From positions 1-64,000 of the forward strand of contig CAZUMS010000003.1 of the NCBI GenBank assembly GCA_964621525.1: a stretch of 64,000 bases of DNA, in the 5' to 3' direction. The position numbers were made by a program, and so were the translations under genes. Every line of letters begins with the position of its first letter. Position 1 is the stretch's first letter. The DNA comes from CAZMGV01 sp964621525 [NCBI: uncultured bacterium] (lineage in GTDB: Bacteria > JAGRBM01). The notes beneath the pieces were generated by a model. It did no database searches. It was given only the letters and a program-made list of their open reading frames with translations, and was not told the origin of the DNA. Shown in pieces: positions 1-9,256 of this stretch.

Positions 1-218
1 CGGCTGTCGCCATATTCAGCAGCCGGGTTTGTACTTCGTCCCGTACTCTCCGCCAGATTTTCTTTGCAGTTTCAGTCAAACCCTTTGCCGAACTAACCGA
101 TCGGATCGGCATTTTTACAAGAACTGACTCGATTCCTTCGCGCAATCCCGACGAAACCTTCCACTGCTTGCGCCGCCAGGCGCCCGTTTTTCACTGCCGA
201 CTCCTTGGTCGAGGCAGG
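1..218. other. Left-edge spacer, no convincing gene
   Basis: No gene can be defended here. On the minus strand an open frame runs from an ATG at position 112 off the left edge (it begins MPIRSVSSAKGL and is rich in Lys and Arg), but it has no clear ribosome binding site and no recognisable domain. It could be the start of a gene lying mostly outside the window, or chance. Confidence 0.3.
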
Positions 219-1133
219 TCACTTAAAGTCGCTGACCAATAATGGCTCTGGCGTCGTTGGAGCCATTTCCGGCGGGAGATAGGGATTCCGAAGGTCGATC
301 AAGCGCCGTTTCGACAGATCCAATTTTTCGAGCTTATCTCGGTAGTACTTACGGAAGGCTCGATCCAAGGTCCCGTCACGGATCAACTTCTGGAGCCCCG
401 CTTCGACTCGATTCGCAAGGGCCTTTCCATGATCGTTCTGGCTGAACCAGTAGTACCGGGGAAGCGGGTAATACAAAAGCAGATCCTTTTCGATCGCGAT
501 ATCCGGAAGCTTCGCCTTGCGGGCCTCATACTCGTCCACTATTTCATTTATTCCCCTGGAAAAGGCATCGAATCTCCTTTTGACAAGCATCTCGAACAAA
601 CCGTCGTAAACGGGGCCGGTTACTACCCTTAATCCGTTGGACTCAAGGATTTTAACGTCTTTCCAGCTGGCGCCCTGACCGATAGTGAAAGCCCTGAGAT
701 CTTCCAGAGTGCGGACGGCCGAAAAGCGCTTCTGATCCTGTTGCCGGATCAGAAGTACGCGATAGCCGAGAATCCCCTTGTCCAGCGAAACAGGAACCGG
801 TCTCAGAAGTTTCGCATAGTCTTCCGTAAAGCCACGGACGAGAACCGTTATTGTTCCTGTGCCGTTCTTGAGTTCGGAGACCTGTCTTTCCTCACTCATC
901 GGAACGGACGGTTTGAATTCAAAGTCCCCGTAACCGCCCCGGGTCGTTTCCAGCGCCGCTCGGAGAATTTCTATATGATACTGATAGCGAGTATCCGAAG
1001 CAGTTTCGGGTGCGTTATAAATATAGGACATCGGCGTTGCAGCGTATGCCTGGCTGCCGGAATACCAGCCCGACAACGCAAGAAACAGCGCCGCCGCAAA
1101 CGATTCAACCCATCGCCGGTTGCAGGTCGTCAT
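219..1133 (-). CDS. Periplasmic solute-binding protein, family 3-like
   Basis: A 304-residue secreted protein. Residues 1-31 look like a signal peptide ending AYA. The rest resembles extracellular solute-binding family 3, the two-lobed periplasmic receptors for amino acids and related small molecules: an N-terminal lobe, a segment in which a loop is compared with a 'GILGYRVLLIRQQD' strand, and a C-terminal helix ending in 'LDRAFRKYYRD', typical of the family. No permease or ATPase is adjacent. The divergent neighbour at 1263 is a membrane-bound hybrid histidine kinase, so this may be a sensory binding protein feeding that kinase rather than an ABC importer subunit. The fold is reasonably sure; the ligand and the partnership are inference. 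Confidence 0.75.
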   Translation of the reverse strand: MTTCNRRWVESFAAALFLALSGWYSGSQAYAATPMSYIYNAPETASDTRYQYHIEILRAALETTRGGYGDFEFKPSVPMSEERQVSELKNGTGTITVLVRGFTEDYAKLLRPVPVSLDKGILGYRVLLIRQQDQKRFSAVRTLEDLRAFTIGQGASWKDVKILESNGLRVVTGPVYDGLFEMLVKRRFDAFSRGINEIVDEYEARKAKLPDIAIEKDLLLYYPLPRYYWFSQNDHGKALANRVEAGLQKLIRDGTLDRAFRKYYRDKLEKLDLSKRRLIDLRNPYLPPEMAPTTPEPLLVSDFK

Positions 1134-1262
1134 CGGCCGCCTCCCGAATAATCCGACGCCCCAAATGCGGACGGACCCAGTTGAGTATACAAACTTCGAA
1201 GATCTATTCTACCCGAATTGAAATATTTCTTCGGTCCCTCCGCCTCTCAGGTCAGGTGAAGC

Positions 1263-3686
1263 ATGCGAAACCGTCACGTCATCGCCATCTTGGCTGCCGT
1301 AGTGATTCTGCTGGTCACCGCCTACATTCTTCATAACGAAATCGAAACGCGCCGCGACGCAATCCAGAAGATCGACCGGCACGCGAATGTGATCGCGAAC
1401 GCACTCTGGGGTCTGGATCGCGAAGGCCCCCAAGACTACCTTCGCCTGGCGATCCAGGATGGCAGCTACGAAAAACTCACCGTCAGGACCAGCGACGGCG
1501 GTCTGTTTTTCCTCGGGACCGGGTCGCCGCTGGCCAGCGATACCGACCGCTGGCTTGCCCGGTTGAAGCTGATCCCTGAGTTTCCCGTTGCTGCCGAGAT
1601 AAAGCGGGATGACCAGGTCATTGGCACGATCGAGGCCTCGGTCCGGATCAAGACCATCTATGAGGATCTATATGCCGTTTTGCTCGGCGGACTGTTCTTC
1701 CTGGCAGTGCGCCTCTACCGCCAGGTGCTCGCCACCAACCGGGACCTGGATTTAAAAGTCCAGGAACGAACAAGAACCATTCAGCAAAGCGCAGCTCGCT
1801 TCCGGTCTCTCATAGAGAATATCGCCGATGGCATATTGCTGGCGGATGCGAACGGCGTTGCGTTTTTTGAAACCGATACGACCGGGAAAGTACTTGGCTA
1901 TCCAAACAATGAATTTATGGGACAGGCTGTTTCTGACGTCGCGCATCCCAATGACCGGAGTGCGATACTGGGCGTGCTGTCCGAGGCGCTCGCCCGCCCC
2001 GACGCTCTCATACAGGTACCCGCCAGCCGGTTCAGGCACCGTGACGGCCGATGGGTCTGGATCGAAGGTACGGCGGTAAACCGCCTGTCGGATCCGAACA
2101 TACAGGGGATCGTTCTCAACTACCGGGATGTCACATCACGGATCGAGGCCCAGCAGGCTCTTCGCAAGAGCGAGGTATTATACCGTGCGATCGTCGAGAC
2201 TGCCGAAGAAGCGATTGTCATGACCGATTTTGAGGGCCGGATTCTGCTGACCAACCGGCGGTTCAGCGAGCTGACCGGATACTCCAGCCAGGAGCTGTCC
2301 GGAAAATCTCTGGAAATGGTCATATTTCCCGAAGACCGGGAGTTGATCAGATCCAAGCTGGCGCTGCGCAAACTGGGCATTTCCGACCAGTACGACCTCC
2401 GGCTTTGCAACAAAGACGGCGGCGTTGTTCCGGTTCTGGTGTCGGCGGGCTCAGTCAGGGCTCCGGATGGGTCCACGCTGGGTGCTGTGAAGCTGATGAC
2501 CGATATCAGCGTGCGCAAAAGTCTGGAAGATCAGCTGCGACAGGCCCAAAAAATGGAAGCGATCGGTGTACTTGCTGGAGGGATATCGCACGATTTTAAC
2601 AACGTGCTTACGGTGATTCTTGGATATGTGAATTTGCTGCTCAAGAACTTCCGGCCTGACGATCAGATTTACCCGGACTTGGATGAAATCAGAAGTTCCG
2701 CTTTGCGGGCAGCGGACCTGACGCGCCAGTTACTCGCGTTCAGCAGGCAGCAGGTGCTGAGACCCCGGGTCATAGATCTTAACGAAATACTGTCGGATCA
2801 GGCCAAAATGCTCCGCCGGATTCTCGGCGAAGACATACAGTTCATTATGAACCCGTCGGCAGAAGCGACTCCCGTATTCGCCGATCCCATCCAGATTGAC
2901 CAGGTAGTGCTGAATCTTGCAGTGAACGCACGGGATGCCATGCCCCGGGGCGGGACTCTGACCGTGACAGTCCTGCGAAGCGAGATGGACACCCTGAACG
3001 CACAGCAGCTGGGGCTGAAACCCGGGCCCTACGGATTGATCAACGTCAAAGATACCGGCCATGGAATGGACAAAGTGACGATGGCCCGGATTTTTGATCC
3101 GTTTTTCACGACGAAGCCTCCAGGCAAAGGGACCGGCCTCGGACTCTCAACGGTTTTCGGCATTATCCGTCAGAGCAACGGAGCGATTGAAGTGAAGAGC
3201 GAGCCGGAGAAAGGCACAGAATTCCGCATCTGGATACCAATCGCTGGAGATCAAGATATCGAACCCGCCCCGGTGCCAGAAAGTATTCCGAAAAAGGACC
3301 TATCAACGGGTCATTCGCTTCAACGCGGCACGATACTTGTCGTCGAAGATGATGAGAAAGTGCGAAAATTCGTGTACACGATTCTCTCCCGAAGTGGTTA
3401 CGAGGTGCTGACGGCGGCCAGTGGTGGAGACGCGTTGATCATCTTCGAGAAACAAGCAGACCGCGTTGATCTGGTTCTCTCTGATCTGGTGATGCCCGTG
3501 ATGGCGGGAGACGAACTGGTTCAGAGATTACGGCAATCGGATCCGGAATTGCGTGTCATCCTCATGTCTGGCAACCCCAGCTGGCGGACTAAGGATGTTG
3601 AGATTCCCGCCGACATACCTTTTCTTGAAAAACCATTCGGCCCGGAGGCACTGCTCGAGTGTGTGCAACGCGTTCTAGGGTCCTGA
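1263..3686 (+). CDS. Membrane hybrid sensor histidine kinase (PAS-PAS-HisKA-HATPase-REC)
   Basis: An 807-residue hybrid kinase. A transmembrane helix lies at about residues 5-25, then an extracytoplasmic sensor segment to about 135 and a second helix at about 137-152. Two PAS domains follow (roughly 185-295 and 305-420), the dimerisation domain with phospho-acceptor His in 'GISHDFNN', an ATPase domain with the N box 'NLAVNARDAMP' and G boxes 'DTGHGMD' and 'GTGLGLS', and a C-terminal receiver (about 690-805) with the acidic pair, phospho-acceptor Asp in 'LVLSDLVMP' and Lys in 'FLEKPF'. All catalytic residues are present. The ATG follows AGGTGA. It is divergent from the solute-binding protein gene and may sense through it. 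No separate response regulator is adjacent, so output may pass to one encoded elsewhere. Confidence 0.93.
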   Translation: MRNRHVIAILAAVVILLVTAYILHNEIETRRDAIQKIDRHANVIANALWGLDREGPQDYLRLAIQDGSYEKLTVRTSDGGLFFLGTGSPLASDTDRWLARLKLIPEFPVAAEIKRDDQVIGTIEASVRIKTIYEDLYAVLLGGLFFLAVRLYRQVLATNRDLDLKVQERTRTIQQSAARFRSLIENIADGILLADANGVAFFETDTTGKVLGYPNNEFMGQAVSDVAHPNDRSAILGVLSEALARPDALIQVPASRFRHRDGRWVWIEGTAVNRLSDPNIQGIVLNYRDVTSRIEAQQALRKSEVLYRAIVETAEEAIVMTDFEGRILLTNRRFSELTGYSSQELSGKSLEMVIFPEDRELIRSKLALRKLGISDQYDLRLCNKDGGVVPVLVSAGSVRAPDGSTLGAVKLMTDISVRKSLEDQLRQAQKMEAIGVLAGGISHDFNNVLTVILGYVNLLLKNFRPDDQIYPDLDEIRSSALRAADLTRQLLAFSRQQVLRPRVIDLNEILSDQAKMLRRILGEDIQFIMNPSAEATPVFADPIQIDQVVLNLAVNARDAMPRGGTLTVTVLRSEMDTLNAQQLGLKPGPYGLINVKDTGHGMDKVTMARIFDPFFTTKPPGKGTGLGLSTVFGIIRQSNGAIEVKSEPEKGTEFRIWIPIAGDQDIEPAPVPESIPKKDLSTGHSLQRGTILVVEDDEKVRKFVYTILSRSGYEVLTAASGGDALIIFEKQADRVDLVLSDLVMPVMAGDELVQRLRQSDPELRVILMSGNPSWRTKDVEIPADIPFLEKPFGPEALLECVQRVLGS

Positions 3687-4135
3687 ATGCAGAGAATCCC
3701 GCTCGCCAAGAAATCATTAGGCCGAGACTGCTTCCTGCTTAAAGATCCGGTCAAAATGAACGGCAGACTTTCTTTGGACAGGCTGGCCCGGGCCCCTTTG
3801 GGGAAGTCCGATGTTTTCGAAGGTCTGCTAATCAATCCTTACCTCAACCGGCGACCGGCTCCGGCCGCATCCGCGGAAGTCGTGCCGAAGCCTCCACTCC
3901 CCGCAGCATCGGCTATACAGTTTTCAAGGACCCGTCGCGGCGTTCCGCCACCTCTGCGCCTCTGGAGTTCCACCCCTCGGCCCTCCGGGCAGCTCCCCTC
4001 AAATTGAGGGGAGCCATCTGGAGCAGGCCTTCCCTGTTCACAGGGAAGGTGGCCGAAAGCCGGACGACTCCGGAACTGCGCGGGATCATCCCGCCCGTTT
4101 GACCGCCGCCGGACGGCCAAAATAGTTTCACGGGT
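3687..4135. other. Intergenic spacer holding a hairpin-rich repeat
   Basis: This 449-base spacer separates the hybrid kinase from the SDR gene. An open frame of 106 codons begins right after the kinase stop, but its sequence is low-complexity, has no ribosome binding site and matches nothing I recognise, so it is not called. The right half contains the repeat described at 3966-4077. Confidence 0.5.
3966..4077. repeat. MITE-like inverted-repeat element with two hairpins
   Basis: The element is bounded by AGTTCC at 3966-3971 and its complement GGAACT at 4072-4077. It contains two strong tandem hairpins: arms 3992-4000 and 4006-4014 (GCTCCCCTC/GAGGGGAGC), and arms 4028-4037 and 4040-4049 (CCTTCCCTGT/ACAGGGAAGG). 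The two halves are imperfect inverted copies, each with a 'CGGCC..CCGG..' block next to its hairpin. This architecture is typical of small non-coding repeats scattered in many bacterial genomes. No second copy was found in this window, so mobility is inference. Confidence 0.5.
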
Positions 4136-5074
4136 ATGAAAGTATTTGTCACCGGCGGGACGGGAGCGATCGGCGGCCATGCCGTTCCGGCACTGGTGCG
4201 CGCCGGGCACGAGGTGCTGGCGCTGGCGCGCTCCCCTGAGAAAGCCGCGAGGCTGAAGGCCCAGGGGGCGGAGCCCGTCAGCGTCTCCCTGTTCGACCGG
4301 GCGGCGCTCGCACGGGTGTTCGCCGGATGCGGCGCGGTGGTGAATCTCGCCTCGGCGCTTCCCGCCGCGGCAAAGTTCATGATGAGCAGCGTATGGACGG
4401 AGAACACCCGTATCCGCACGGAGGGGTCGGCGGCTGTCGTGGACGCGGCGCTCAAGGCGGGCGTGCCGCGCCTCCTGCAGGAGTCAGTGAGCATGATCTA
4501 CCGGGACGCGGGTGAGGCCTGGGTGGACGAAAGCTGCCCGGTGGACCGGTTCCCGATGGCGGAGGGGAACCACGCCGCCGAAGCGAGCGCGAACCGTTTC
4601 ACGGCGGCGGGCGGCGCGGGCGTGGTGCTCCGGCTGGGCTGGTTCTACGGGCCGGGTGCGGCGCACAGCGAGGAGTTTTTCGATCTGGCGCGGCTGGGCG
4701 TCTGCATATCCATGGGGCCTCCCCGGACGTTTCTCTCCTCCATACACGTGGGCGACGGGGGAGCGGCCGTGGCCGCTGCGCTGAATGTTCCGGCGGGCAC
4801 CTACAATATCGTAGATGATGAGCCGCTGACCAAACGTGCCTACGCCGCCGCGCTCGCGGCGGCGGCGGGAAAGCGGATCTGGGTTCCGGCGCCAGGCCGC
4901 CTCGCACTCCTGCTCGGCAATCGTACCACGTCGCTCACCCGGTCGCTGCGCGTCAGCAACCGGCGTTTCCGCGAGGCGTCCGGCTGGGCCCCCGCCTATC
5001 CGAGCGCCCGCGAGGGCTGGATCGCCACGGCCAGCGTGCTCCGGCAGCGGCGGCTCCTCGTCCCCGGAAGCTGA
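4136..5074 (+). CDS. NAD(P)-dependent epimerase/dehydratase-like atypical SDR
   Basis: A 312-residue protein of the extended/atypical short-chain dehydrogenase superfamily. The N-terminal 'GGTGAIGGHAVPALVRAGH' is a Rossmann dinucleotide-binding loop (GxxGxxG), followed by the 'LARSPEKAARL' strand-helix region and 'VVNLASALP'. The usual catalytic YxxxK is not clear: the equivalent region reads 'GNHAAEASANRF', so it may be an atypical, perhaps non-catalytic or redox-sensing, member. The tail 'SNRRFREASGWAPAYPSAREG' is like that of uncharacterised epimerases. The start ATG has no obvious Shine-Dalgarno sequence. It stands alone between a repeat and a transposase remnant, so the context gives no substrate clue. 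Confidence 0.8.
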   Translation: MKVFVTGGTGAIGGHAVPALVRAGHEVLALARSPEKAARLKAQGAEPVSVSLFDRAALARVFAGCGAVVNLASALPAAAKFMMSSVWTENTRIRTEGSAAVVDAALKAGVPRLLQESVSMIYRDAGEAWVDESCPVDRFPMAEGNHAAEASANRFTAAGGAGVVLRLGWFYGPGAAHSEEFFDLARLGVCISMGPPRTFLSSIHVGDGGAAVAAALNVPAGTYNIVDDEPLTKRAYAAALAAAAGKRIWVPAPGRLALLLGNRTTSLTRSLRVSNRRFREASGWAPAYPSAREGWIATASVLRQRRLLVPGS

Positions 5075-5096
5075 ACCCCTTTTATTAGAAGCTATC

Positions 5097-5366
5097 TCAT
5101 GAATGCCTGAAGAGGATCAGGATGAAGGCCAGGTGGATGAAACCGAGGAAGTTCTCGGGATGGTATTCGTGACGCACCAGGGTCCTGCGAAACCATCCGG
5201 TCCAGGCGAACAGCCGCTCGATGTTCCAGCGTTTGCAGTTGTGGCGCAGCTCCCGCCCGTCCTGGGTCTTTGGCTTCTTCCGGTTTTTCTTGTGCGGCGC
5301 GACCATGAAGACTCCCCATTTCTCCTCCAGCCGTTGGTCGAGCGGGTCGCTATCGTAAGCCCCGGT
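5097..5366 (-). pseudogene. IS5-family transposase C-terminal remnant
   Basis: Only the last ~90 residues of an IS5-type DDE transposase remain. The frame reads AYDSDPLDQRLEEKWGVF and then MVAPHKKNRKKPKTQDGREL, and ends in the family signature around 'RWNIERLFAWTGWFRR' (which carries the catalytic Glu) and 'HPENFLGFIHLAFILILFR'. An in-frame stop at 5367-5369 and loss of homology upstream show the front of the gene, including the first Asp residues, is gone. The sequence just beyond the stop (TGAGATAGCTTC, 5088-5099 on the minus strand) resembles an IS5-group end. No matching opposite end was found, so this is a decayed insertion. The remaining spacer to 5660 shows nothing else. Confidence 0.8.
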
Positions 5367-5660
5367 TCAATACCCACGACGCATCGAAGCCTGAGGAAAT
5401 GGGTGAACCGTGGCGGCAGGCATAAGCGGGGCAGATTATCCCGGCTTACGCGGCGGACCCAACCTGATTGAGACAGGATTGCGCTTTCGCCCCGGACTCT
5501 CCGCCGAACACGTTCCTGTCCCCTTCGGCGATTCGCGTTTCGCAAAGCAGCCGCAGTTCGGCATGAGTTCGGGACCGTCAGGCTTTCGACTTCTGCCCAA
5601 ACGTCGGTAAGCATGCAGCCAGTCCGCGAGGACGGATGAAGATCACAAAGGGGACTTTTC

Positions 5661-7079
5661 ATGTACGATTACCGCAAGTTCTACATCAACGGGGAATGGG
5701 TGCCGCCGGCCGAGGCCAGGGAACTGGACGTCATCAATCCGGCGACCGAGAAGCCGATCGGCAAAATTTCGCTGGGCTCCTCCGCGGACGTGGACAAGGC
5801 GGTCGCGGCCGCAAAGGCCGCCTTCGCGACCTACTCGCAGACGACCGTGCAGCAGCGGGCGGACCTGCTTCAGGCCATTCTCGCGGCCTACCAGAAGCGG
5901 ATGGGCGAGATCGCCAAGGTCATCAGCGAGGAAATGGGCGCTCCCATGAAGCTGGCCATGACCGCCCAGGCCCCGTCCGGGCTGGCCCATTTCATGACCA
6001 CGCTCAACGTGCTCAAGAAGTTCCCGTTTGAAGAAACCAGAGGCCGGACGATCCTCGTGCGCGAACCCATCGGGGTCTGCGGACTCATCACTCCCTGGAA
6101 CTGGCCGATCAACCAGATCGCCTGCAAGGTGGCCCCCGCGCTGGCCGCCGGCTGCACCATGGTACTCAAGCCCAGCGAGGTTGCGCCGTTCAACGCCTGC
6201 CTTTTCGCCGAGATCCTGCACGAGGCCGGCGTCCCGAAGGGCGTGTTCAACCTGGTGAACGGCGACGGCCCGGGTGTGGGCACGGCACTCAGCACGCATC
6301 CGGACATCGACATGATCTCGTTCACGGGCAGCACCCGTGCCGGAAAGCTCATTTCCAAGGCGGCGGCCGACACGGTGAAACGGGTCGCCCTCGAACTGGG
6401 CGGCAAGTCCGCCAACATCATCGTCGACGACGACGCGTTCCCCAAGGCGGTCGCCGGCGGCGTGAAGTCCGTCTTCACCAACAGCGGCCAGTCCTGCAAC
6501 GCGCCGACGCGGATGCTGGTGCCCGAACGCCGGATGAACGAGGCGGTGGAAATCGCCCGGGAGGCCGCGGCCGCCGTGAAGCCGGGCGCACCGGGTGACG
6601 CCGCCACCGTCATCGGCCCGGTCGTGAGCGAAACGCAGTGGAAGCGGATCGAGGACCTGATCCAGAAGGGGATCGACGAGGGAGCGACGCTCGTCTGCGG
6701 CGGTACCGGAAAGCCCGAGGGGCTTTCGACCGGCTACTACGTGAAGCCGACGGTGTTCGCGAATGTCCGCAACGACATGACCATCGCCCGCGAAGAGGTC
6801 TTTGGCCCCGTACTGGCGATCATTCCCTACAAGGACGACGCCGACGCCATCCGTATCGCCAACGATACGCCGTACGGGCTCTCCGGATACGTTTCCTCGG
6901 CCGACAAGGACCGCGCCCTGCGGATCGCCCGCTCGATCCGGTCGGGTAATGTCCATGTGAACGGCGCTGGCCCCGACTTCGCCAGCCCCTTCGGCGGCTA
7001 CAAGCAGTCCGGCAACGGCCGCGAATGGGGCGACAAGGGCCTCGAGGAATACCTGGAGATCAAGGCGATCCTGACCTGA
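5661..7079 (+). CDS. NAD(P)+-dependent aldehyde dehydrogenase
   Basis: A 472-residue aldehyde dehydrogenase of usual family length, oxidising an aldehyde to the acid with NAD(P)+. It shows the cofactor-loop motif 'PWNWPINQ', the 'FTGSTRAGKLI' turn, the catalytic-Glu motif 'LELGGKSANI' and the nucleophile Cys in 'SGQSCNAPTR', and ends with the usual 'PFGGYKQSGNGREWG' segment. All key residues are intact. The ATG at 5661 has AAAGGGGAC just upstream. It is a single gene between the transposase remnant and the convergent signalling island, so the substrate cannot be set from context; the overall sequence resembles general-purpose fatty or aryl aldehyde dehydrogenases. Confidence 0.95.
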   Translation: MYDYRKFYINGEWVPPAEARELDVINPATEKPIGKISLGSSADVDKAVAAAKAAFATYSQTTVQQRADLLQAILAAYQKRMGEIAKVISEEMGAPMKLAMTAQAPSGLAHFMTTLNVLKKFPFEETRGRTILVREPIGVCGLITPWNWPINQIACKVAPALAAGCTMVLKPSEVAPFNACLFAEILHEAGVPKGVFNLVNGDGPGVGTALSTHPDIDMISFTGSTRAGKLISKAAADTVKRVALELGGKSANIIVDDDAFPKAVAGGVKSVFTNSGQSCNAPTRMLVPERRMNEAVEIAREAAAAVKPGAPGDAATVIGPVVSETQWKRIEDLIQKGIDEGATLVCGGTGKPEGLSTGYYVKPTVFANVRNDMTIAREEVFGPVLAIIPYKDDADAIRIANDTPYGLSGYVSSADKDRALRIARSIRSGNVHVNGAGPDFASPFGGYKQSGNGREWGDKGLEEYLEIKAILT

Positions 7080-7159
7080 GGGGGCGCAGCCGCCTGGCTG
7101 GCATCATGCCGGTTGGCGCCAGCCATGACCGCCTCCGGAACCGGCGGATATCTTACCCG

Positions 7160-9238
7160 TCAGCAGATCGCGGCCGGAGCGAGCAGTTTTGCATCGAGGG
7201 AGAGCTGGGCCGCGACGGCTGCTTCCGGTTCCTGCGCGGTGCTTCCGCCCATGGAGACAATCTGGCGGCGTCCGCCGGCTTTCGCGCAGTAGAGGCGGTT
7301 GTCTGCGGTCCTGATCAGATCCTCCAGCGTTGCACCGTCATAACCCAGAGCGGCGACGCCTCCGCTGAAGGTGCAGGTGAACTCGTTGCCGAGATCGTCG
7401 GTGAAGGCCGTTCCGGAGAACTCTTCCAGAAACCGGGAGATCGCCTGCGCGGACGTGACCGCATCCTGGCCCGGCAGGACGATGGCGAACTCCTCGCCGC
7501 CCCAGCGCCCCCGGAGGTCCTCCCGCCGGAAGCGGGCCTGGATCTGCCGCCCGAATCCCGACAGAACCCGGTCGCCTGCGAGGTGGCCCCGCTGGTCGTT
7601 CACCTTCTTGAAGTGATCGATGTCGATAAGGCAGATGGACAGTGGACGGCCCGTGCGCCGCGCGTCGGCGATGGCAGCCTGCGCGCAGGCGACGAACGGC
7701 CGCCGGAGCAGCAGCCCCGTGAGCGAATCGCGCTCGGCGATCTCCCGTTCGAGTCGCGCGCGGTCCAGGCGGACCCGGATGCGGGCGAGAAGCTCCTCGT
7801 CGACGAACGGCTTCGTCAGGTAATCGTCGGCGCCGGCCCTGAATGCCGCTACCCGCACATCGAGCCCCGTCAGTGCCGTCGTGACGACGATCGGCAGGTT
7901 CCGCCAGGCGGTGGACTGGCGGAGCAACTTGCAGATGTCGAACCCGCTGATCCCGGGCATGAGCAGATCGAGAATCAGTAGTTCGGGCCTGACTTCGGCC
8001 AGCGCCTCCATCAGGTTCGTCGTGCTGGAAAGCGCATAGGTCGAAAAACCGTTGCGGCTCAGCACGCTGGCGGCGAGATTCAGGAACTGCTCGTCGTCGT
8101 CAACGATCAGCACCGGAGCGGAGCCGGCGGAGGCCGTTTCGCGGATCTGCCGGAGCGACTCGCGCATCCGGTCCGGATCCAGAGGTTTCTCCAGGAACCG
8201 GACCGCGCCCAGATGCACGGCGTCGATCCGGTTCTGCAGGTTGCCGTCGCTCCCGGACAGGAGGACCGGAATCCCGCTGTGCCGTGCAGTCAGCTCCCGG
8301 ATCCGCTGCCGTGCAGCGGCATCCAGGTGATCGAGATCGATCATCAGCGCCGATGAGCGTGTCCCGCTTTCCATGAAGGCGGCCGCCGCTTCGGCCGAGC
8401 CGCAGACTTCCGGAGTGAACCCGGTCTCTTCCCCGACGGCGGCGGCAGTCTGGGCAGGCGTCTTTCCGGGATCGGCGACGATCAGCAGCGTCTGCACACT
8501 CTCCCGGCGGCTCAGCGACGGGGCCGCCTGCGGCCCGGGAAGACGTGCCGCATCGGCGAAGGTCCGGAACAGGTCCGGGATCGCCTGGATCCGGGCAGAG
8601 TCCTCCGGCTTTTCCATCAGGGAAACCAGCGCATCCTCCAGAAGTGCGGCGGCGTCGCCGACCGCCGGAAGGCCGTACGACCGGGCCGTTCCCCGGATGT
8701 TGTGGACCAGAATCCGTGCATGGGCGATGTCCGGCTCCATGTAGCCGGTGCCCAGAAGCTTGCGGACCGCCTCGTCGAGTTCCTTCACGACCGGGTGGAG
8801 CGACTCGCGGAATTCGAGACAGAGTTCCTCGAACTCCCGGTCGAGGGCCGCCGGAACCGGAGCAGACGGCTGGACCTTCGGCAGGAGCTGGTCGATCTGC
8901 CCGGCGAAAACGGTGGCGGACACCGGCTTATGAACGACCAGCACGACGCCGAGATCCTGCGTCAGGGTCTGGTAGCTCTTGAGATCCCGCCAGAACGAGG
9001 AAACGAACACGACCGGCAGACGGCTGTCCCGGGCGCGGAGCTCGCCCACCCAGGCGATGCCGTTCGTATCGGGCAGCAGGCCGTCCACGACCACGAGGTC
9101 GAGGCCGCCCCTGTCGATCGCCGCATGGGCCTCGCGGCCGCTCGTGCAGACCACGGGCTTGTGGCCGCGGTTGCGGAGTTCCTTGGCCAGCGGAGCCGAA
9201 AAATTCCGGTCGTCTTCGAGAATGCAGATCTTTGCCAT
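7160..9238 (-). CDS. REC-Hpt-REC-REC-GGDEF phosphorelay diguanylate cyclase
   Basis: A 692-residue soluble protein with five domains. Receiver 1 (about 3-120) has acidic 'ILEDD', Asp in 'VVVDGLLP' and Lys in 'VHKP'. A histidine phosphotransfer domain (about 135-240) has its His in 'VHNIRGTARSYGL'. Receiver 2 (about 250-365) has an altered acidic pair ('IVADPG') but keeps Asp and Lys ('FLEKP'). Receiver 3 (about 372-490) is canonical ('VDDDEQ', 'ILDLLMP', 'LTKPF'). The GGDEF domain (about 500-660) has an active GGEEF signature and a candidate inhibitory RxxD site (RRED) just before it. The layout suggests phosphoryl flow among its own receivers and Hpt controlling c-di-GMP synthesis. It lies 18 bases downstream of a stand-alone receiver gene, probably co-transcribed. 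Confidence 0.92.
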   Translation of the reverse strand: MAKICILEDDRNFSAPLAKELRNRGHKPVVCTSGREAHAAIDRGGLDLVVVDGLLPDTNGIAWVGELRARDSRLPVVFVSSFWRDLKSYQTLTQDLGVVLVVHKPVSATVFAGQIDQLLPKVQPSAPVPAALDREFEELCLEFRESLHPVVKELDEAVRKLLGTGYMEPDIAHARILVHNIRGTARSYGLPAVGDAAALLEDALVSLMEKPEDSARIQAIPDLFRTFADAARLPGPQAAPSLSRRESVQTLLIVADPGKTPAQTAAAVGEETGFTPEVCGSAEAAAAFMESGTRSSALMIDLDHLDAAARQRIRELTARHSGIPVLLSGSDGNLQNRIDAVHLGAVRFLEKPLDPDRMRESLRQIRETASAGSAPVLIVDDDEQFLNLAASVLSRNGFSTYALSSTTNLMEALAEVRPELLILDLLMPGISGFDICKLLRQSTAWRNLPIVVTTALTGLDVRVAAFRAGADDYLTKPFVDEELLARIRVRLDRARLEREIAERDSLTGLLLRRPFVACAQAAIADARRTGRPLSICLIDIDHFKKVNDQRGHLAGDRVLSGFGRQIQARFRREDLRGRWGGEEFAIVLPGQDAVTSAQAISRFLEEFSGTAFTDDLGNEFTCTFSGGVAALGYDGATLEDLIRTADNRLYCAKAGGRRQIVSMGGSTAQEPEAAVAAQLSLDAKLLAPAAIC

Positions 9239-9256
9239 GACTGTCTGTTTCCGTTC

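Noticed and set aside
3687-4007. A 106-codon open frame directly after the hybrid kinase
   Set aside because: No ribosome binding site, low-complexity sequence, no recognisable domain; part of it lies in the hairpin repeat.
5117-5662. A 181-codon minus-strand frame over the transposase remnant
   Set aside because: It is a shifted frame; the family signature lies in the overlapping frame at 5097-5366.
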